NCBI GenBank assembly: GCA_039888615.1
Contig: JBDQQS010000005.1
Strand: one strand, 5' to 3'
DNA length: 64,000 bases
DNA from: Flavimaribacter sp039888615
GTDB lineage: Bacteria > Pseudomonadota > Alphaproteobacteria > Rhizobiales > Rhizobiaceae
Positions within the stretch are counted from its first letter, which is position 1. Each line of letters begins with the position of its first letter. Shown piece after piece: positions 8,422 through 18,131 of this stretch. The notes under the pieces are model-generated. The model was not told the DNA's origin. It did not search any database and was given only the letters and a program-made list of their open reading frames with translations. Both the position numbers and the translations under genes were made by a program.

Positions 8422-9057
8422 TCAGGCGCGGTCGGAAATATGCTCGAGCACCAGTACTGAGGTGCCGACCGGCACACGCCTGTAGAGATCGATGATGTCC
8501 TCGTTGAACATACGAATGCAGCCGGAAGAGACATCCGATCCGATCGACCAGGGTTCGGCGGTTCCGTGCAGGCGGTATCCGGTGTCGCCCTTGTCATTGT
8601 GCAGATAGAGCCCCCGCGCGCCCATCGGATTGTTTGGTCCGCCTTCCATCATCTGCGGCAGTCCGGGCTGGCGCGCGTGCATTTCCTTTGGCGGCGTCCA
8701 GGTGGGCCAGCGCTGCTTGCGCGCGACATTGGCGCGACCGAACCACTGGAAGCCTTCACGGCCCACACCGACGCCGTATCGGATCGCCGTGTTGTTTTCC
8801 CATATCCAGTACATGTAGTGATTGTTGGTGTCGATCACGACGGTGCCCTGCGGCTCGTCGGAGAAATACTTCACCATCTGGCGTTTCCAGCGGTCATCGA
8901 TGGAATCGAAGTTTGTGTTCGGATAGGTGTAGCCGCCATCCGCCGTGGAGCCCTTGAAGTAGCGTGAAGAGTTCGACTGGGCTGCTGCGTGGCGAATGCC
9001 GGGGTGTGCGAGCGCCGCCGCAGCTATCGCGCCACCGAGAAAAATGCGCCTGTTCAT
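8422..9057 (-). CDS. L,D-transpeptidase (YkuD domain), exported
   Basis: Cell-wall enzyme of 211 residues that forms 3-3 crosslinks or anchors proteins to peptidoglycan. It has an N-terminal export signal with a twin-arginine-like start (NRRIFLGGA) and a small-residue cleavage region near 26. The catalytic YkuD motif is complete: His164 in HGT, then SIGSDVSSGCIRM with Cys180 and Arg182. It lies 40 bases upstream of the OmpA lipoprotein on the same strand. Alphaproteobacteria usually encode many YkuD paralogues; this is of the short single-domain kind. Confidence 0.93.
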   Translation of the reverse strand: MNRRIFLGGAIAAAALAHPGIRHAAAQSNSSRYFKGSTADGGYTYPNTNFDSIDDRWKRQMVKYFSDEPQGTVVIDTNNHYMYWIWENNTAIRYGVGVGREGFQWFGRANVARKQRWPTWTPPKEMHARQPGLPQMMEGGPNNPMGARGLYLHNDKGDTGYRLHGTAEPWSIGSDVSSGCIRMFNEDIIDLYRRVPVGTSVLVLEHISDRA

Positions 9058-9444
9058 CTAAATCCTCCTGTGCCGGAGCAATATTCCGGCGGAATTCATC
9101 CTACGGGTTCATGATTGTTAGTGATCGCTCAAATTTTGGAAAAGGTCAATGAATCGGCATGGTTTCCTTTCGAAACCGTGCTTTGGCCAGGCCGGTTGCC
9201 GCGCTGATTCGCATCCATCTTGAGTGGTGTTCGCCAGGATTGATTCACGCGCGCAGTACAGCGCCGATCACGGTTTCGTGAAGCTGGAACGCACGCATAG
9301 CGATTCCTGCGTCAAGTCTGAAATGAATCTCTGATTGTAAAAAATTCTTACGCGATGAATCATGATTAAATGTGGCATTAACCATGGTTTTTAAGAATTA
9401 TATCTTCAATTTATTGATGTAATCAAGCATAAGATGGCGTATTA
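9058..9444. other. Intergenic region, increasingly AT-rich, no gene recognised
   Basis: 387 bases without a supported gene. The left part holds a 10-bp inverted repeat (CGAAACCGTG at 9171-9180, CACGGTTTCG at 9269-9278) about 90 bases apart. From about 9300 the sequence turns strongly AT-rich, unlike the surrounding GC-rich genes. It probably holds the promoter of the transpeptidase gene on the left. Confidence 0.4.
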
Positions 9445-9711
9445 GTGTCGAATATTATTGCGGGAGAATTACAAAATATTCCAAAAGTCGGATGGGAATA
9501 TTTTGAAATGACAAAGAGAGTAGAAAAATCGATGGATGTATTGCGAAACTCAAATTGGTCTGAGGAGAGAAAAAACAACCTTCTATTGCGCATGAAAAGT
9601 GATCTCTACTGCAGCATAGACGAAGAGATAAATGTTAAAACCTGCTTGGAATCAGTAGTTTGGTCCAATTTATCACCGTTACAGACCATACAAGAATTCG
9701 TCAGTAGGTAG
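9445..9711 (+). CDS. Small AT-rich hypothetical protein
   Basis: Open frame of 88 codons from a GTG, in DNA far more AT-rich than the rest of the window. The product is polar and charged, with many Asn, Glu, Lys and Ser, two Cys, no signal peptide and no membrane segment. I recognise no family. No good ribosome site precedes the GTG. In AT-rich DNA an 88-codon frame is less likely by chance than in GC-rich DNA, which favours a real gene, but this could also be an island remnant. The adjoining autotransporter is not obviously related. Confidence 0.35.
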   Translation: MSNIIAGELQNIPKVGWEYFEMTKRVEKSMDVLRNSNWSEERKNNLLLRMKSDLYCSIDEEINVKTCLESVVWSNLSPLQTIQEFVSR

Positions 9712-9876
9712 ATACTGTTGCAGATTCACAACTTACATCGAAAATGCAGAAAATTTTGCGTCATTTCAGTTGTTGCAAGAACTCACGAGTGTTAATCAGT
9801 CAAAGTTGTCGGGTGATATGAGTATGAATCAGCGTGATCTCATCGGGGGATCGCGCTCTATCGGGGGAGCAAGAAA
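9712..9876. promoter_or_regulatory. Leader of the autotransporter gene
   Basis: 165 AT-rich bases ahead of the autotransporter. Just before the start codon is a direct repeat ATCGGGGGA at 9842-9850 and 9860-9868, 18 bases apart; the second copy lies where a ribosome site would be. A partial inverted repeat ATGAG...CTCAT encloses 9819-9844. Confidence 0.35.
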
Positions 9877-12800
9877 TTGCTGAGTCACTTTAATACGTCT
9901 TCCAATCTGAAAACTTTGCGCCGCAGGCTTGTCGCAGGCGTCTCCGTCGTAGGGTTAACGGCAGTTGCAGTTCCCGCCGGTGGGCTACTGATGTCCAGTC
10001 AGGCTCTGGCGAACAACGAATGTGGAGCGGTTGGGCCGTTCAATCCGGCGGTCGTCTCCTGCGGAACAGGGGCGCCTTATACGGGTATCCGTTATAACAA
10101 TGCCGACACCGGATCCAATCCGGTCATCTTCGACTTTAACAACACCCAGTCAAACGGAGACAGCTTCGCAGCAGACGGAAGCGGCGTGTCGATATCGACC
10201 GATGCTGCAGGGCAATACGTTGATGTTTACATCAATCAGATCCAGCCGGCTGTGGCGCCGTCGATTAACGGTGGCAGTCTTAGCCTTGTGGCGCCCGGAT
10301 TTTCCGTTAACACGAGCGGCGCCGACGCTGACATCTATGTGCAGATGGATGCCGGAGCCATAACAGGCGGAGTATCGGTTTTTGCTCCCGGCATGTCACT
10401 GACGACCTCGGGCGCCGGTTCGGAAATCGAGATGATCATGAATGGCGGATCGTTAGAGGGTGGTGCGTCAGCCGTTTCCTCCGGTCTTTTTGTCACCACA
10501 ACCGGCGCAAATGCTCCCGTTAGTTTCACCATGAATGCTGGCAGCATCGAAGGGGGAGTTGGCGCTGAAGCAAGCGGTGTATTAATAACGACGACAAATG
10601 CAAATTCACCAATCACGGTCAATACTGCGGCTGGTACGCAAATTACCGGCGGTGATGGCGCTTCTTCCAACGGCATGACGCTGTTGACGTTGGGCGGCTC
10701 CAACATCATTGCCGAGATCAACGGAAACATCACTGCAACGGATACCAACGGCGGCGGTGATGGTATTGCCGCGGGCCTGCTTGCAGTCGGCGGCGGCGGT
10801 GACGCCAATGTCGACCTGATGGTCGGATCGACCTCTTCTATAAATGGCAGTGCGGCTGGCGTAGTGGGAATTGCCGGGGGCAACGGAACATCCAACGTCG
10901 ATGTTTACGGAAGCGTCAACCAGACAAGCGCCACCGTAAGCTTCGCGCCTACACTGAACATCCCGGTGGGTGTCGCGGCAGTTACAGCGGGTACAGGTAG
11001 CGCCACAGCCACGACTTATGACGGCAGCCTGATAACCCAGGAAGGCGCTGGCGGTATCGGCCTCGCTGCAGCCGCATTCGGTTCGGGCAACGCAACCGCC
11101 ACTGCCGGCGGCGACGTCGAATCGGACGGTCTTGCCGGAGTTCTCGCGTTGTCCGGTACGGGATCCGCCTCGGCAAACCTGTTCGGCGGCAATGTGCTTG
11201 GCTCCTCGACTCCGGCGCCGGTTATCGGTGTGGGCGCTGTCGTTCTCGGCGGCTCCGAGGACGCCAACATTACGGTCGGTGATGGTGTTGCTCAGAATTC
11301 TAACGTCGATGCAACCGGCGTTGGACTTCTGGGTCTGAACCTCGGTTCGGGCAACGTCAACATCAGCTCCGAAACGCCAGATCCGGATGGTGACGAGAAT
11401 GTCATTAATTCGGATGGCGTCGGCGTACTGGGTCTAGCCCTTGGCGGCGGTGACACCAATATCGATACCGGTGTCGTCAATGCTGACGATGCTGGCGTCG
11501 TTGGTGTCGGCAATAACGTCACCATCAATACCGGTGAAACCAACTCCGGCGGTCTCGGCGTTGCCGGTCTTGGCGGCGGAACCGTCAACATCACAACCGG
11601 CGACACCACCTCCAACACCAACCTCGGTGGCGGTCTTGGTGGTAGCGGTGTGGTCGGCGCCTCTTTCGGCGGCGACGTGAATGTCACCACGGAAGGCAAG
11701 ACCACAGTCGCCTCGACGTCGGCTGCTGACGCAGGCCTGATCGGTGTGGGCGCCCTGTCCATCGGCGGCAACGCCACGGTCACAGTCAACGGCGCCATCG
11801 ATCCGCCGATCATCGGCGCTCTCTCGGTAGCCGTTGGTGCAGGCAACGCCACGACCACGGTCAACGCCATGACCCAGGCTTGGGTTCTTGGCGCCGGAGC
11901 GGTGCAGCTCGGTGGCGGAGCCGGCAATGCGGTTGTCGAAACCAATGCCGCAATCGAATCCGACTTCATCGGGGTCGGCGCTCTCAATGCCGGAGGCACT
12001 GGCGACATCGACATCGACGTCAACGAATCGGTGTCCGGTTTCAGCGGCGCCAATGTCGGCTTCAACGCGATCCAGGCGGTCAGCCTGTTTAATGATGGCG
12101 ACGTCTTCGTCAACACAGGCCTCAATGGTACTCTGGCAGCCGACAATGACGGCATTCAGGTGTCCAAGCTGTTCGGCGACGGCAACGTCGAAGTCGGCGC
12201 GGAAGCCGCCATCAATGCCGGCGACGAGGGCATTGAAGTTCTCAGCCTTCTCAATGACGGCAACATCATCATCGGCACCGGAACTGCAGCTCCGATAACG
12301 GCAGGCGATGATGGTATCAGCGCACTGAAGTACTTCGGCGACGGCGATGTGACGATCGAAGCCAACTCCGCAATCGGAGCAGGCGATGACGGCATCTCCA
12401 CGGTTGGCGTTCTCTCGGACGGAAACGTTTCCATCATGACCGGAGTTGATGCTCCGATCACGGCCGGAGACGACGGCATCAATACGCTGAAGCTGTTCGG
12501 CGACGGCAACGTCACTATCAATGCCGAAGCAGCCATCAATTCCGGCGATGAAGGCATCCAGACGGTTGGCGTCTTCTCCGACGGCGATGTTTCGGTAACG
12601 ACTGGCGCTGCTGCGCCAATCACCGCCGGTACTGACGGTATCAGCACCTTCAAGCTGTTCGGTGACGGCAACACCAACGTCACCGCCAACAGCGCCATCA
12701 GCGCTACCTACGAAGGTATCGAAACCACCAACATCTTCTCCGATGGCGACGTCAACATCGCTACCGGCGACGGCGGCACGACCGGCGACGGTTCCGACGG

Positions 12801-15039
12801 CGGCGCGATCACCGCAGGCGATGACGGTATCGATATTGTCAAGGTCTTCGGCGCCGGCAATATCAATGTCGACGTGAACGCCGACATCAACGCCGGTGAA
12901 GAGGGTATCGATATCTTCCGCACGCTCAGCGGCGGCGCCGGATCGACCATCGACGTCTCGGTAGACGGTACGTCGACCGTGGTCGCCGGTGGAAACGGCA
13001 TCGAGATTGACACCCCCTTCGCGCTGAACGACATCAACGTGTCAGTTGGAACCGGTTCGGAAATCCTGGCTGATGACGGCAGCGCCGTTACGATCACCAG
13101 CTTCTCGTTGCTCGGCGACAACACCGTCACCGTTACCTCCGACGGGCTGCTGCGCGGCGAAGGTTCCTTCTTCGAGCCGGTTGTCTTCATCGGCACCGAT
13201 GGCGCCGCGACGGTCAACAACGGCGTCAACGGCACCATCATGAGCGATGACGGCTTCTGGGACGACAACGCCATCTCGATCCTGGCCGGAAGCGACGTGG
13301 CTGTGAACAACGCGGGTGACGTCTACGGCAACATGAACCTGATCAGCTTCGGCGGCGGGACCATGGTCGACAACTCCGGATATTGGGCTACGGAAGGCTT
13401 TAACAATATCTGGGCGTTCAACGGAGACGCCACGCTGAACAACAGCGGCATGATCGAGACGGACGGCCTGACACTGTTCTCCTTCGCTAGCGCGGGTGGC
13501 GACAGCATCGTCAACAACTCCGGAGAGATCTATGTCAACGGCCTGACCAGCTTCGGCGGTCCGCTGTTCGGCATCGACGACTTCAACAACTCCGGCCTTG
13601 TCAGCATGGTCAACGGCACGTCCGACTACGGACTGGTCACGCTCCCGGTCTATGGATCCGGTATCGGCGACATGACGATCGTGGCCGGCAACTACAACGG
13701 CATGGGTGGTGAGCTTGCGGTTGACGCTGCGCTCGGCGCTGTCGGTTCCTCGTCCTCCGACATGCTGGTCATTACCGGCGATGTCGACGGATCGACGGAT
13801 GTCATCGTCAACAATGTCGGCGGCTTCGGCGCCTACAACCCGGTCGGTATCCCGGTCATCGGGGTTCTCTCCGGCAACACCGATCTCGGTGACTTCGATC
13901 TGGCTGGCGGTCCGATCGACACAGGTCTCTTCTCATACGACCTGTTCCTCGACGCACCGGCAGATCCTGCGCAGTGGACGCCGGGCTTCGCTCCGGACGC
14001 CAAGGCCTGGGTGCTGGCTTCCTACGCAGACTCCAGCGCCTACATGTTCGCTCAGGCAGCCAGCATTGCGCAGAACATGTGGCACACGACGGCCGATGGT
14101 TACCTCGACCGCTCCAGCGACCTGCGTGAGATCTACGGCTCCACGGGCACCGGTGTCTCGACGGCAAATGCCGACTTCATCGAGGCAGCGCCTCCGCCCG
14201 CAGCGCCTGCGGTCAACAACAACGGCAACGGCGTGTGGCTGCGTGGTATCGGACAGTATGCCGAAAGTGAAGGCAGCCAGTCCTTCGAAGCCTTCCCGGG
14301 TCAGTTCGTGTCCTTCGACACGGACTACAACGAGACGCTCTGGGGCATCGAGGGTGGTGTCGACCATGCCTTCCACATGAATAACGGCAGCACGCTGGTT
14401 CTTGGTCTGATGGGCGGATACGTAACCAATTCGGTTGAGTTCTCCGGTCTTGGCGATGAAGCTACCATCGACGGCGGCATGGCGGGCATCTACGCAACCT
14501 GGGTCAACGGCCCCGGCTACATCGACGCCCTGTTCAAGGCAGACTTCCTGACGGCCGACTTCTCTGTCGGTGGAGCCCCGGCTTCGACGGATATCCTGAA
14601 CCTTGGTGGTCGCGTCGAAGGTGGATACCGCTTCACCAACGCCAGCGGCTACTTCATCGAGCCGGTCGCAAGCCTCGCTTACGTCAACTCCGACCTCGAC
14701 GACCTGAACGTGCTCGGTACGCCTGTATCGATCAACAGCGACGACAGCCTGCGCGGCAAGATCGGTGGTCGGGTTGGCACCAGCATGTTGGTCGGTAACG
14801 GCAAGATGGATCCCTACATCAATGCCTATGTCGGCGGCGAGTTCCTGGGAGACAACTCTGCGATCATCTCCGGTCTGACGCTTCAGGACGACATCTCCGG
14901 CGTGTTCGGAGAAGTCGGAGCCGGCTTCAACTGGTATGACGCAGCCAACAGCTGGTCGGTCTACGGTCAGGCGAACTACATCTTCGCCGACGACTACTGG
15001 GCCGCAAACGGTACGATGGGTGTCCGTTACTCCTGGTAA
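9877..15039 (+). CDS. Giant autotransporter (type Va) with repeat passenger and C-terminal beta-barrel
   Basis: Secreted surface protein of 1720 residues. A long signal peptide ends at ALA (residue 45). The passenger is Gly/Asn/Asp-rich with no Cys after the N-terminal part, as expected of a beta-helix. Residues 756-980 hold tandem 54-residue units beginning GDDGI or similar (at 756, 810, 864, 918), each made of two halves built on GDDGI...FGDGN and GDEGI...SDGN; a 63-residue variant and a diverged unit at 981 follow. The last 270 residues form the autotransporter barrel, ending VRYSW with a terminal aromatic residue as in outer-membrane proteins. The start is a TTG after a GGGGGAGC ribosome site. 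Its function (adhesion, aggregation or other) cannot be read from sequence. A strong terminator follows. Confidence 0.92.
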   Translation: MLSHFNTSSNLKTLRRRLVAGVSVVGLTAVAVPAGGLLMSSQALANNECGAVGPFNPAVVSCGTGAPYTGIRYNNADTGSNPVIFDFNNTQSNGDSFAADGSGVSISTDAAGQYVDVYINQIQPAVAPSINGGSLSLVAPGFSVNTSGADADIYVQMDAGAITGGVSVFAPGMSLTTSGAGSEIEMIMNGGSLEGGASAVSSGLFVTTTGANAPVSFTMNAGSIEGGVGAEASGVLITTTNANSPITVNTAAGTQITGGDGASSNGMTLLTLGGSNIIAEINGNITATDTNGGGDGIAAGLLAVGGGGDANVDLMVGSTSSINGSAAGVVGIAGGNGTSNVDVYGSVNQTSATVSFAPTLNIPVGVAAVTAGTGSATATTYDGSLITQEGAGGIGLAAAAFGSGNATATAGGDVESDGLAGVLALSGTGSASANLFGGNVLGSSTPAPVIGVGAVVLGGSEDANITVGDGVAQNSNVDATGVGLLGLNLGSGNVNISSETPDPDGDENVINSDGVGVLGLALGGGDTNIDTGVVNADDAGVVGVGNNVTINTGETNSGGLGVAGLGGGTVNITTGDTTSNTNLGGGLGGSGVVGASFGGDVNVTTEGKTTVASTSAADAGLIGVGALSIGGNATVTVNGAIDPPIIGALSVAVGAGNATTTVNAMTQAWVLGAGAVQLGGGAGNAVVETNAAIESDFIGVGALNAGGTGDIDIDVNESVSGFSGANVGFNAIQAVSLFNDGDVFVNTGLNGTLAADNDGIQVSKLFGDGNVEVGAEAAINAGDEGIEVLSLLNDGNIIIGTGTAAPITAGDDGISALKYFGDGDVTIEANSAIGAGDDGISTVGVLSDGNVSIMTGVDAPITAGDDGINTLKLFGDGNVTINAEAAINSGDEGIQTVGVFSDGDVSVTTGAAAPITAGTDGISTFKLFGDGNTNVTANSAISATYEGIETTNIFSDGDVNIATGDGGTTGDGSDGGAITAGDDGIDIVKVFGAGNINVDVNADINAGEEGIDIFRTLSGGAGSTIDVSVDGTSTVVAGGNGIEIDTPFALNDINVSVGTGSEILADDGSAVTITSFSLLGDNTVTVTSDGLLRGEGSFFEPVVFIGTDGAATVNNGVNGTIMSDDGFWDDNAISILAGSDVAVNNAGDVYGNMNLISFGGGTMVDNSGYWATEGFNNIWAFNGDATLNNSGMIETDGLTLFSFASAGGDSIVNNSGEIYVNGLTSFGGPLFGIDDFNNSGLVSMVNGTSDYGLVTLPVYGSGIGDMTIVAGNYNGMGGELAVDAALGAVGSSSSDMLVITGDVDGSTDVIVNNVGGFGAYNPVGIPVIGVLSGNTDLGDFDLAGGPIDTGLFSYDLFLDAPADPAQWTPGFAPDAKAWVLASYADSSAYMFAQAASIAQNMWHTTADGYLDRSSDLREIYGSTGTGVSTANADFIEAAPPPAAPAVNNNGNGVWLRGIGQYAESEGSQSFEAFPGQFVSFDTDYNETLWGIEGGVDHAFHMNNGSTLVLGLMGGYVTNSVEFSGLGDEATIDGGMAGIYATWVNGPGYIDALFKADFLTADFSVGGAPASTDILNLGGRVEGGYRFTNASGYFIEPVASLAYVNSDLDDLNVLGTPVSINSDDSLRGKIGGRVGTSMLVGNGKMDPYINAYVGGEFLGDNSAIISGLTLQDDISGVFGEVGAGFNWYDAANSWSVYGQANYIFADDYWAANGTMGVRYSW
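12142..12816 (+). repeat. Tandem 162-bp repeats inside the autotransporter passenger
   Basis: Coding repeats of 162 bp (54 codons) starting at 12142, 12304, 12466 and 12628; the fourth copy is longer (189 bp) because of a GDGSDGG-rich insert. The protein copies are similar but the DNA copies have diverged, so the array is not freshly amplified. Confidence 0.85.
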
Positions 15040-15052
15040 CAGTCATGCCACG

Positions 15053-15104
15053 CCGGACCCCGGTCCGGGACTTTCAAGGGCGCTCTTCGGAGCGCCCTTT
15101 TCTT
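15053..15104 (+). terminator. Terminator after the autotransporter, with a preceding hairpin
   Basis: A classic intrinsic terminator: AAGGGCGCTC (15076-15085), loop TTCG, GAGCGCCCTT (15090-15099), then a T-rich tract. The tetraloop is the stable UUCG type. Just upstream is a second perfect inverted repeat, CCGGACC-CC-GGTCCGG (15053-15068). Confidence 0.93.
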
Positions 15105-15197
15105 GTTAAGCGCACGTGATAGCCTTTAAAGCCGATGCCGGCGGCTTTCGCTCGTCCGGTAGCCGTGACATGACATAAGGAATAGCGGAGGAAAAAA

Positions 15198-15788
15198 ATG
15201 ACGCCAAAGACATTGCTGGAACTGGCCGGCGCGAATCTTGAGCCGCCGAGCCTGGATCGGGCGAGCCTCGTTTTAATCGACATGCAGAACGAGTACGTGG
15301 AAGGCCCGATCGCAGTCACCGCATGCGCAGACGCTGTGAATGCGGCGGCTGTGCTTCTGGAACAAATGCGTGAGGCTGGTCGACCGATCATTCATGTCGC
15401 GCACAAGGGGCGGCCTGGAAGTCTTTTTGATCGCGAGGCTCATCGCGGTCGGTTCATCGAGGCTCTTTCTCCGCATGACGGCGAAGCCGTCGTTGAGAAG
15501 GGCTTGCCCAATGCTTTCGCGGGCGCCACGCTTGCTGACCAACTCGAAGACGCAACGAAAACCGAGCTGATACTTGTCGGCTTCATGACTCATATGTGTG
15601 TAAGCTCCACAGCGCGCGCCGCGCTGGACCTGGGCTACCGAGTGACGATTGACGCCCGCGCCTGCGCCACGCGGGATCTGCCTGACGGAAGAAGCGGCGT
15701 GATCGATGCACAGACGGTGCACGACGTCGCGCTTGCAGAACTCGCGGATCGCTTCGCCATTATCGTTCGCGACCACGATTGGCGATGA
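15198..15788 (+). CDS. Isochorismatase-family cysteine hydrolase
   Basis: Cytoplasmic alpha/beta hydrolase of 196 residues. The catalytic triad is visible: Asp28 in VLIDMQNEY, Lys101 in VEKGLPNAF, and the nucleophile Cys134 in GFMTHMCVSST. Members act on amides or vinyl ethers such as nicotinamide, N-carbamoyl compounds or isochorismate; nothing here distinguishes them. The ATG follows AGCGGAGG. The gene follows the autotransporter terminator and precedes the SDR and photolyase genes on the same strand, with 50 bases to the SDR start, so a loose operon is possible. Confidence 0.9.
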   Translation: MTPKTLLELAGANLEPPSLDRASLVLIDMQNEYVEGPIAVTACADAVNAAAVLLEQMREAGRPIIHVAHKGRPGSLFDREAHRGRFIEALSPHDGEAVVEKGLPNAFAGATLADQLEDATKTELILVGFMTHMCVSSTARAALDLGYRVTIDARACATRDLPDGRSGVIDAQTVHDVALAELADRFAIIVRDHDWR

Positions 15789-15838
15789 TCCAGCGGCGTT
15801 GAACCAACGTAGATAGTTCGGAGAGCAACTCTGGCGTC

Positions 15839-16585
15839 TTGAAGGATCAGGTTATCGCGTTGCAACGGACAATCGGAAAGGCAGTCGTCTTCGGCGCGTC
15901 AGGCGCGATCGGTTCCGCCTTCGTGGAGACCGTTGCGGATCGTTATCCAAATTGCGATATCGTCGCTGTTTCACGCAGCGATGATGATGCAAGACCCCCT
16001 GTGCGCGGCCTGATCTATGATCCCGACGACGCAATTTCCGTGCGGGAAACATGCCGCGCCGTTGTAGAGCCGAACCCTCCGGATTTGGTTGTTATCGCGA
16101 CGGGAATACTGCACGACGAAGGAATTGCGCCGGAGAAGAGCCTGCGCGATCTCGACTCCGCGCAGCTTCAGCGACTGTTCGCCGTGAATACAGTGCTGCC
16201 CGCGATGATTGTCAGTCATCTCTCGCCATTGATGCATCGTCAGCGTCCTTACACGATTGCCGCCCTTTCCGCGCGGGTCGGGAGCATCTCCGATAACAGG
16301 CTTGGCGGCTGGTACGCCTACCGGGCCTCCAAGGCCGCGTTGAACATGATCATTCGCACGGCGAGCATCGAGATTGCCCGGCGCAATCCGCAATCCATAA
16401 TTGTCGGTCTGCATCCAGGAACCGTGAACAGCGCGTTGTCGCGGCCCTTCCAGTCGTCGGTTCCGGACGGCAAACTGTTTGCGCCGGATTTCGCCGCGGG
16501 GAAACTCCTCGATGTCTTGGAAGGTCTGGAACCGTCCGACAGCGGCGGCTGTTTCGACTGGGCCGGCAAGGAAATACCGGCGTGA
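15839..16585 (+). CDS. Short-chain dehydrogenase/reductase, C-factor-like
   Basis: NAD(P)-dependent SDR of 248 residues. The nucleotide-binding motif GASGAIG is at residues 19-25 and the catalytic YxxxK is Tyr161-Lys165; a Ser-containing strand (ALSAR) precedes it. It resembles the CsgA/C-factor group of SDRs that often lies next to photolyase genes in proteobacteria. The start is a TTG at 15839 after GGAGAG; no better start precedes the Rossmann strand. The photolyase gene begins 16 bases after its stop, so the two are probably co-transcribed. The substrate is unknown. Confidence 0.83.
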   Translation: MKDQVIALQRTIGKAVVFGASGAIGSAFVETVADRYPNCDIVAVSRSDDDARPPVRGLIYDPDDAISVRETCRAVVEPNPPDLVVIATGILHDEGIAPEKSLRDLDSAQLQRLFAVNTVLPAMIVSHLSPLMHRQRPYTIAALSARVGSISDNRLGGWYAYRASKAALNMIIRTASIEIARRNPQSIIVGLHPGTVNSALSRPFQSSVPDGKLFAPDFAAGKLLDVLEGLEPSDSGGCFDWAGKEIPA

Positions 16586-16601
16586 CGACGGAAAGGACAC
16601 A

Positions 16602-18017
16602 ATGGTCGATACGGTGATATTCTGGTTCCGGCAGGATCTGCGGCTGGCCGACAATCCGGCGCTCTGCGCCGCAGCCGAGCGCGGGTCCGTTATTCCGGTT
16701 TATGTGCTGGATCTGGAGACTGCCGGGGACTGGAGGCCCGGCGCTGCGAGCCGCGTCTGGCTGCGCCATTCGCTGAAGGCGCTGAATGCCAGTCTGAGGA
16801 ACAAGCTGCGCTTGTACCGGGGCGACGCGGCGAAGATCATCCCTGAACTCGCCCGTAAGCACAACGCCGTTTCCGTGCACTGGAACCGATGCTACGAGCC
16901 TTGGCGCATCGCGAGAGACAATGCCCTCAAGGCGGATCTGCAGGAAGCGGGCGTCAATGTCGCAAGCGACAACGGATCGCTGCTGTGGGAGCCGTGGGAA
17001 GTGCTCAAGGACGATGGCGATCCGTATCGCGTCTTCACGCCATTCTACAAAAAGGGATGTCTTTCCACCGCCGCGCCGCGCAAGCCGCTCGACAAGCCGG
17101 AGCTGACGTTGGCGCAGGCGGAAGACGACGCAATGGCTGTTGCGCTGGATGAACTCGAACTCCTCCCGAAGCGTGACTGGGGCGAGGCGATGATGGAAAA
17201 CTGGCAGGTCGGCGAGGATGCGGCGTTGCAGCGCCTGGAAGATTTTATCGATGACGGGCTGAGAGGCTACAAGTCGGGACGGAACTTTCCGGATCGTCAC
17301 AATGTCTCGCGCCTTTCGCCCTACCTGCATTACGGCGAAATTTCTCCCAACACCGCCTGGTACGCCGTCAAGAATAGTGGCGATGGCGCCGATGTGGATA
17401 ATTTCCTCAGCGAACTTGCCTGGCGGGAGTTCTCCTATTCCATGCTCTACCACTTCCCCGAACTGCCTGAGAAAAACCTGCAGGAAAAATTTGACGATTT
17501 TCCGTGGGACCAGAACGCGAAACGCCTGCGTGCCTGGCGGCGTGGACAAACAGGCGTTCCGATTGTCGACGCCGGCATGCGTGAATTGTGGCAAACCGGC
17601 TACATCCACAACCGCGTGCGAATGGTTGTGGGGTCCTTTCTGGTAAAGAACCTGCTCCTGCATTGGCGCGAGGGCGAAGCCTGGTTCTGGAATTGTCTGG
17701 TGGATGCGGATCTCGCCAACAATTCGGCGAGCTGGCAGTGGGTGGCGGGATGCGGCGCTGACGCTGCGCCCTATTTCCGTGTCTTCAATCCGGTGCTGCA
17801 GGGCCAGAAATTCGATGGCAAGGGCAATTACACGCGCCGTTGGGTGCCGGAACTCGCGGGCATGCCGGACAAGTGGCTGTTCAACCCCTGGGAGGCGCCG
17901 GAGGACGTGCTGGAAAAAGCAGGCGTGAAGCTGGGCGACGCCTATCCCGAACCGATCGTCGATCTGAAGGGCTCGCGCGAGCGCGCCCTGAAGGCTTTCA
18001 AGCAGACGAAGGGCTGA
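16602..18017 (+). CDS. phrB: Class I deoxyribodipyrimidine photolyase
   Basis: Light-driven repair of UV-induced pyrimidine dimers, 471 residues, the normal length. The N-terminal antenna domain opens VIFWFRQDLRLADNPAL. The FAD-binding domain carries SPYLHYGEISP, the WREFSYSMLYHFPE region, AWRRGQTGVPIVDAGMREL, IHNRVRM and ADLANNSASWQWVAG, all diagnostic for FAD and DNA binding. The ATG at 16602 follows GAAAGGAC; longer upstream frames overlap the SDR gene and are rejected. Type (CPD photolyase rather than cryptochrome or 6-4 enzyme) is inferred from the class I pattern. Confidence 0.95.
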   Translation: MVDTVIFWFRQDLRLADNPALCAAAERGSVIPVYVLDLETAGDWRPGAASRVWLRHSLKALNASLRNKLRLYRGDAAKIIPELARKHNAVSVHWNRCYEPWRIARDNALKADLQEAGVNVASDNGSLLWEPWEVLKDDGDPYRVFTPFYKKGCLSTAAPRKPLDKPELTLAQAEDDAMAVALDELELLPKRDWGEAMMENWQVGEDAALQRLEDFIDDGLRGYKSGRNFPDRHNVSRLSPYLHYGEISPNTAWYAVKNSGDGADVDNFLSELAWREFSYSMLYHFPELPEKNLQEKFDDFPWDQNAKRLRAWRRGQTGVPIVDAGMRELWQTGYIHNRVRMVVGSFLVKNLLLHWREGEAWFWNCLVDADLANNSASWQWVAGCGADAAPYFRVFNPVLQGQKFDGKGNYTRRWVPELAGMPDKWLFNPWEAPEDVLEKAGVKLGDAYPEPIVDLKGSRERALKAFKQTKG

Positions 18018-18131
18018 ACCGCTGTCTTCGACGCAGGTTTTCACAGAAACATTCCAGCCTGGGACTTTGCTGCACTGGCCCTTGCGCGGGAATCCCTGTA
18101 ATCAGGCCCGGCGACACCGACGAGGCAGCCC

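Noticed and set aside
9877..15039. Autotransporter as a CdiA toxin partner for the CdiI-like gene
   Set aside because: It ends in a type Va beta-barrel, has no CdiA-type haemagglutinin repeats or C-terminal toxin, and lies 10 kb away with unrelated genes between.
16350..18044. Long open frame antisense to the photolyase
   Set aside because: Shadow of a strongly conserved gene; no motif, signal or ribosome site of its own.
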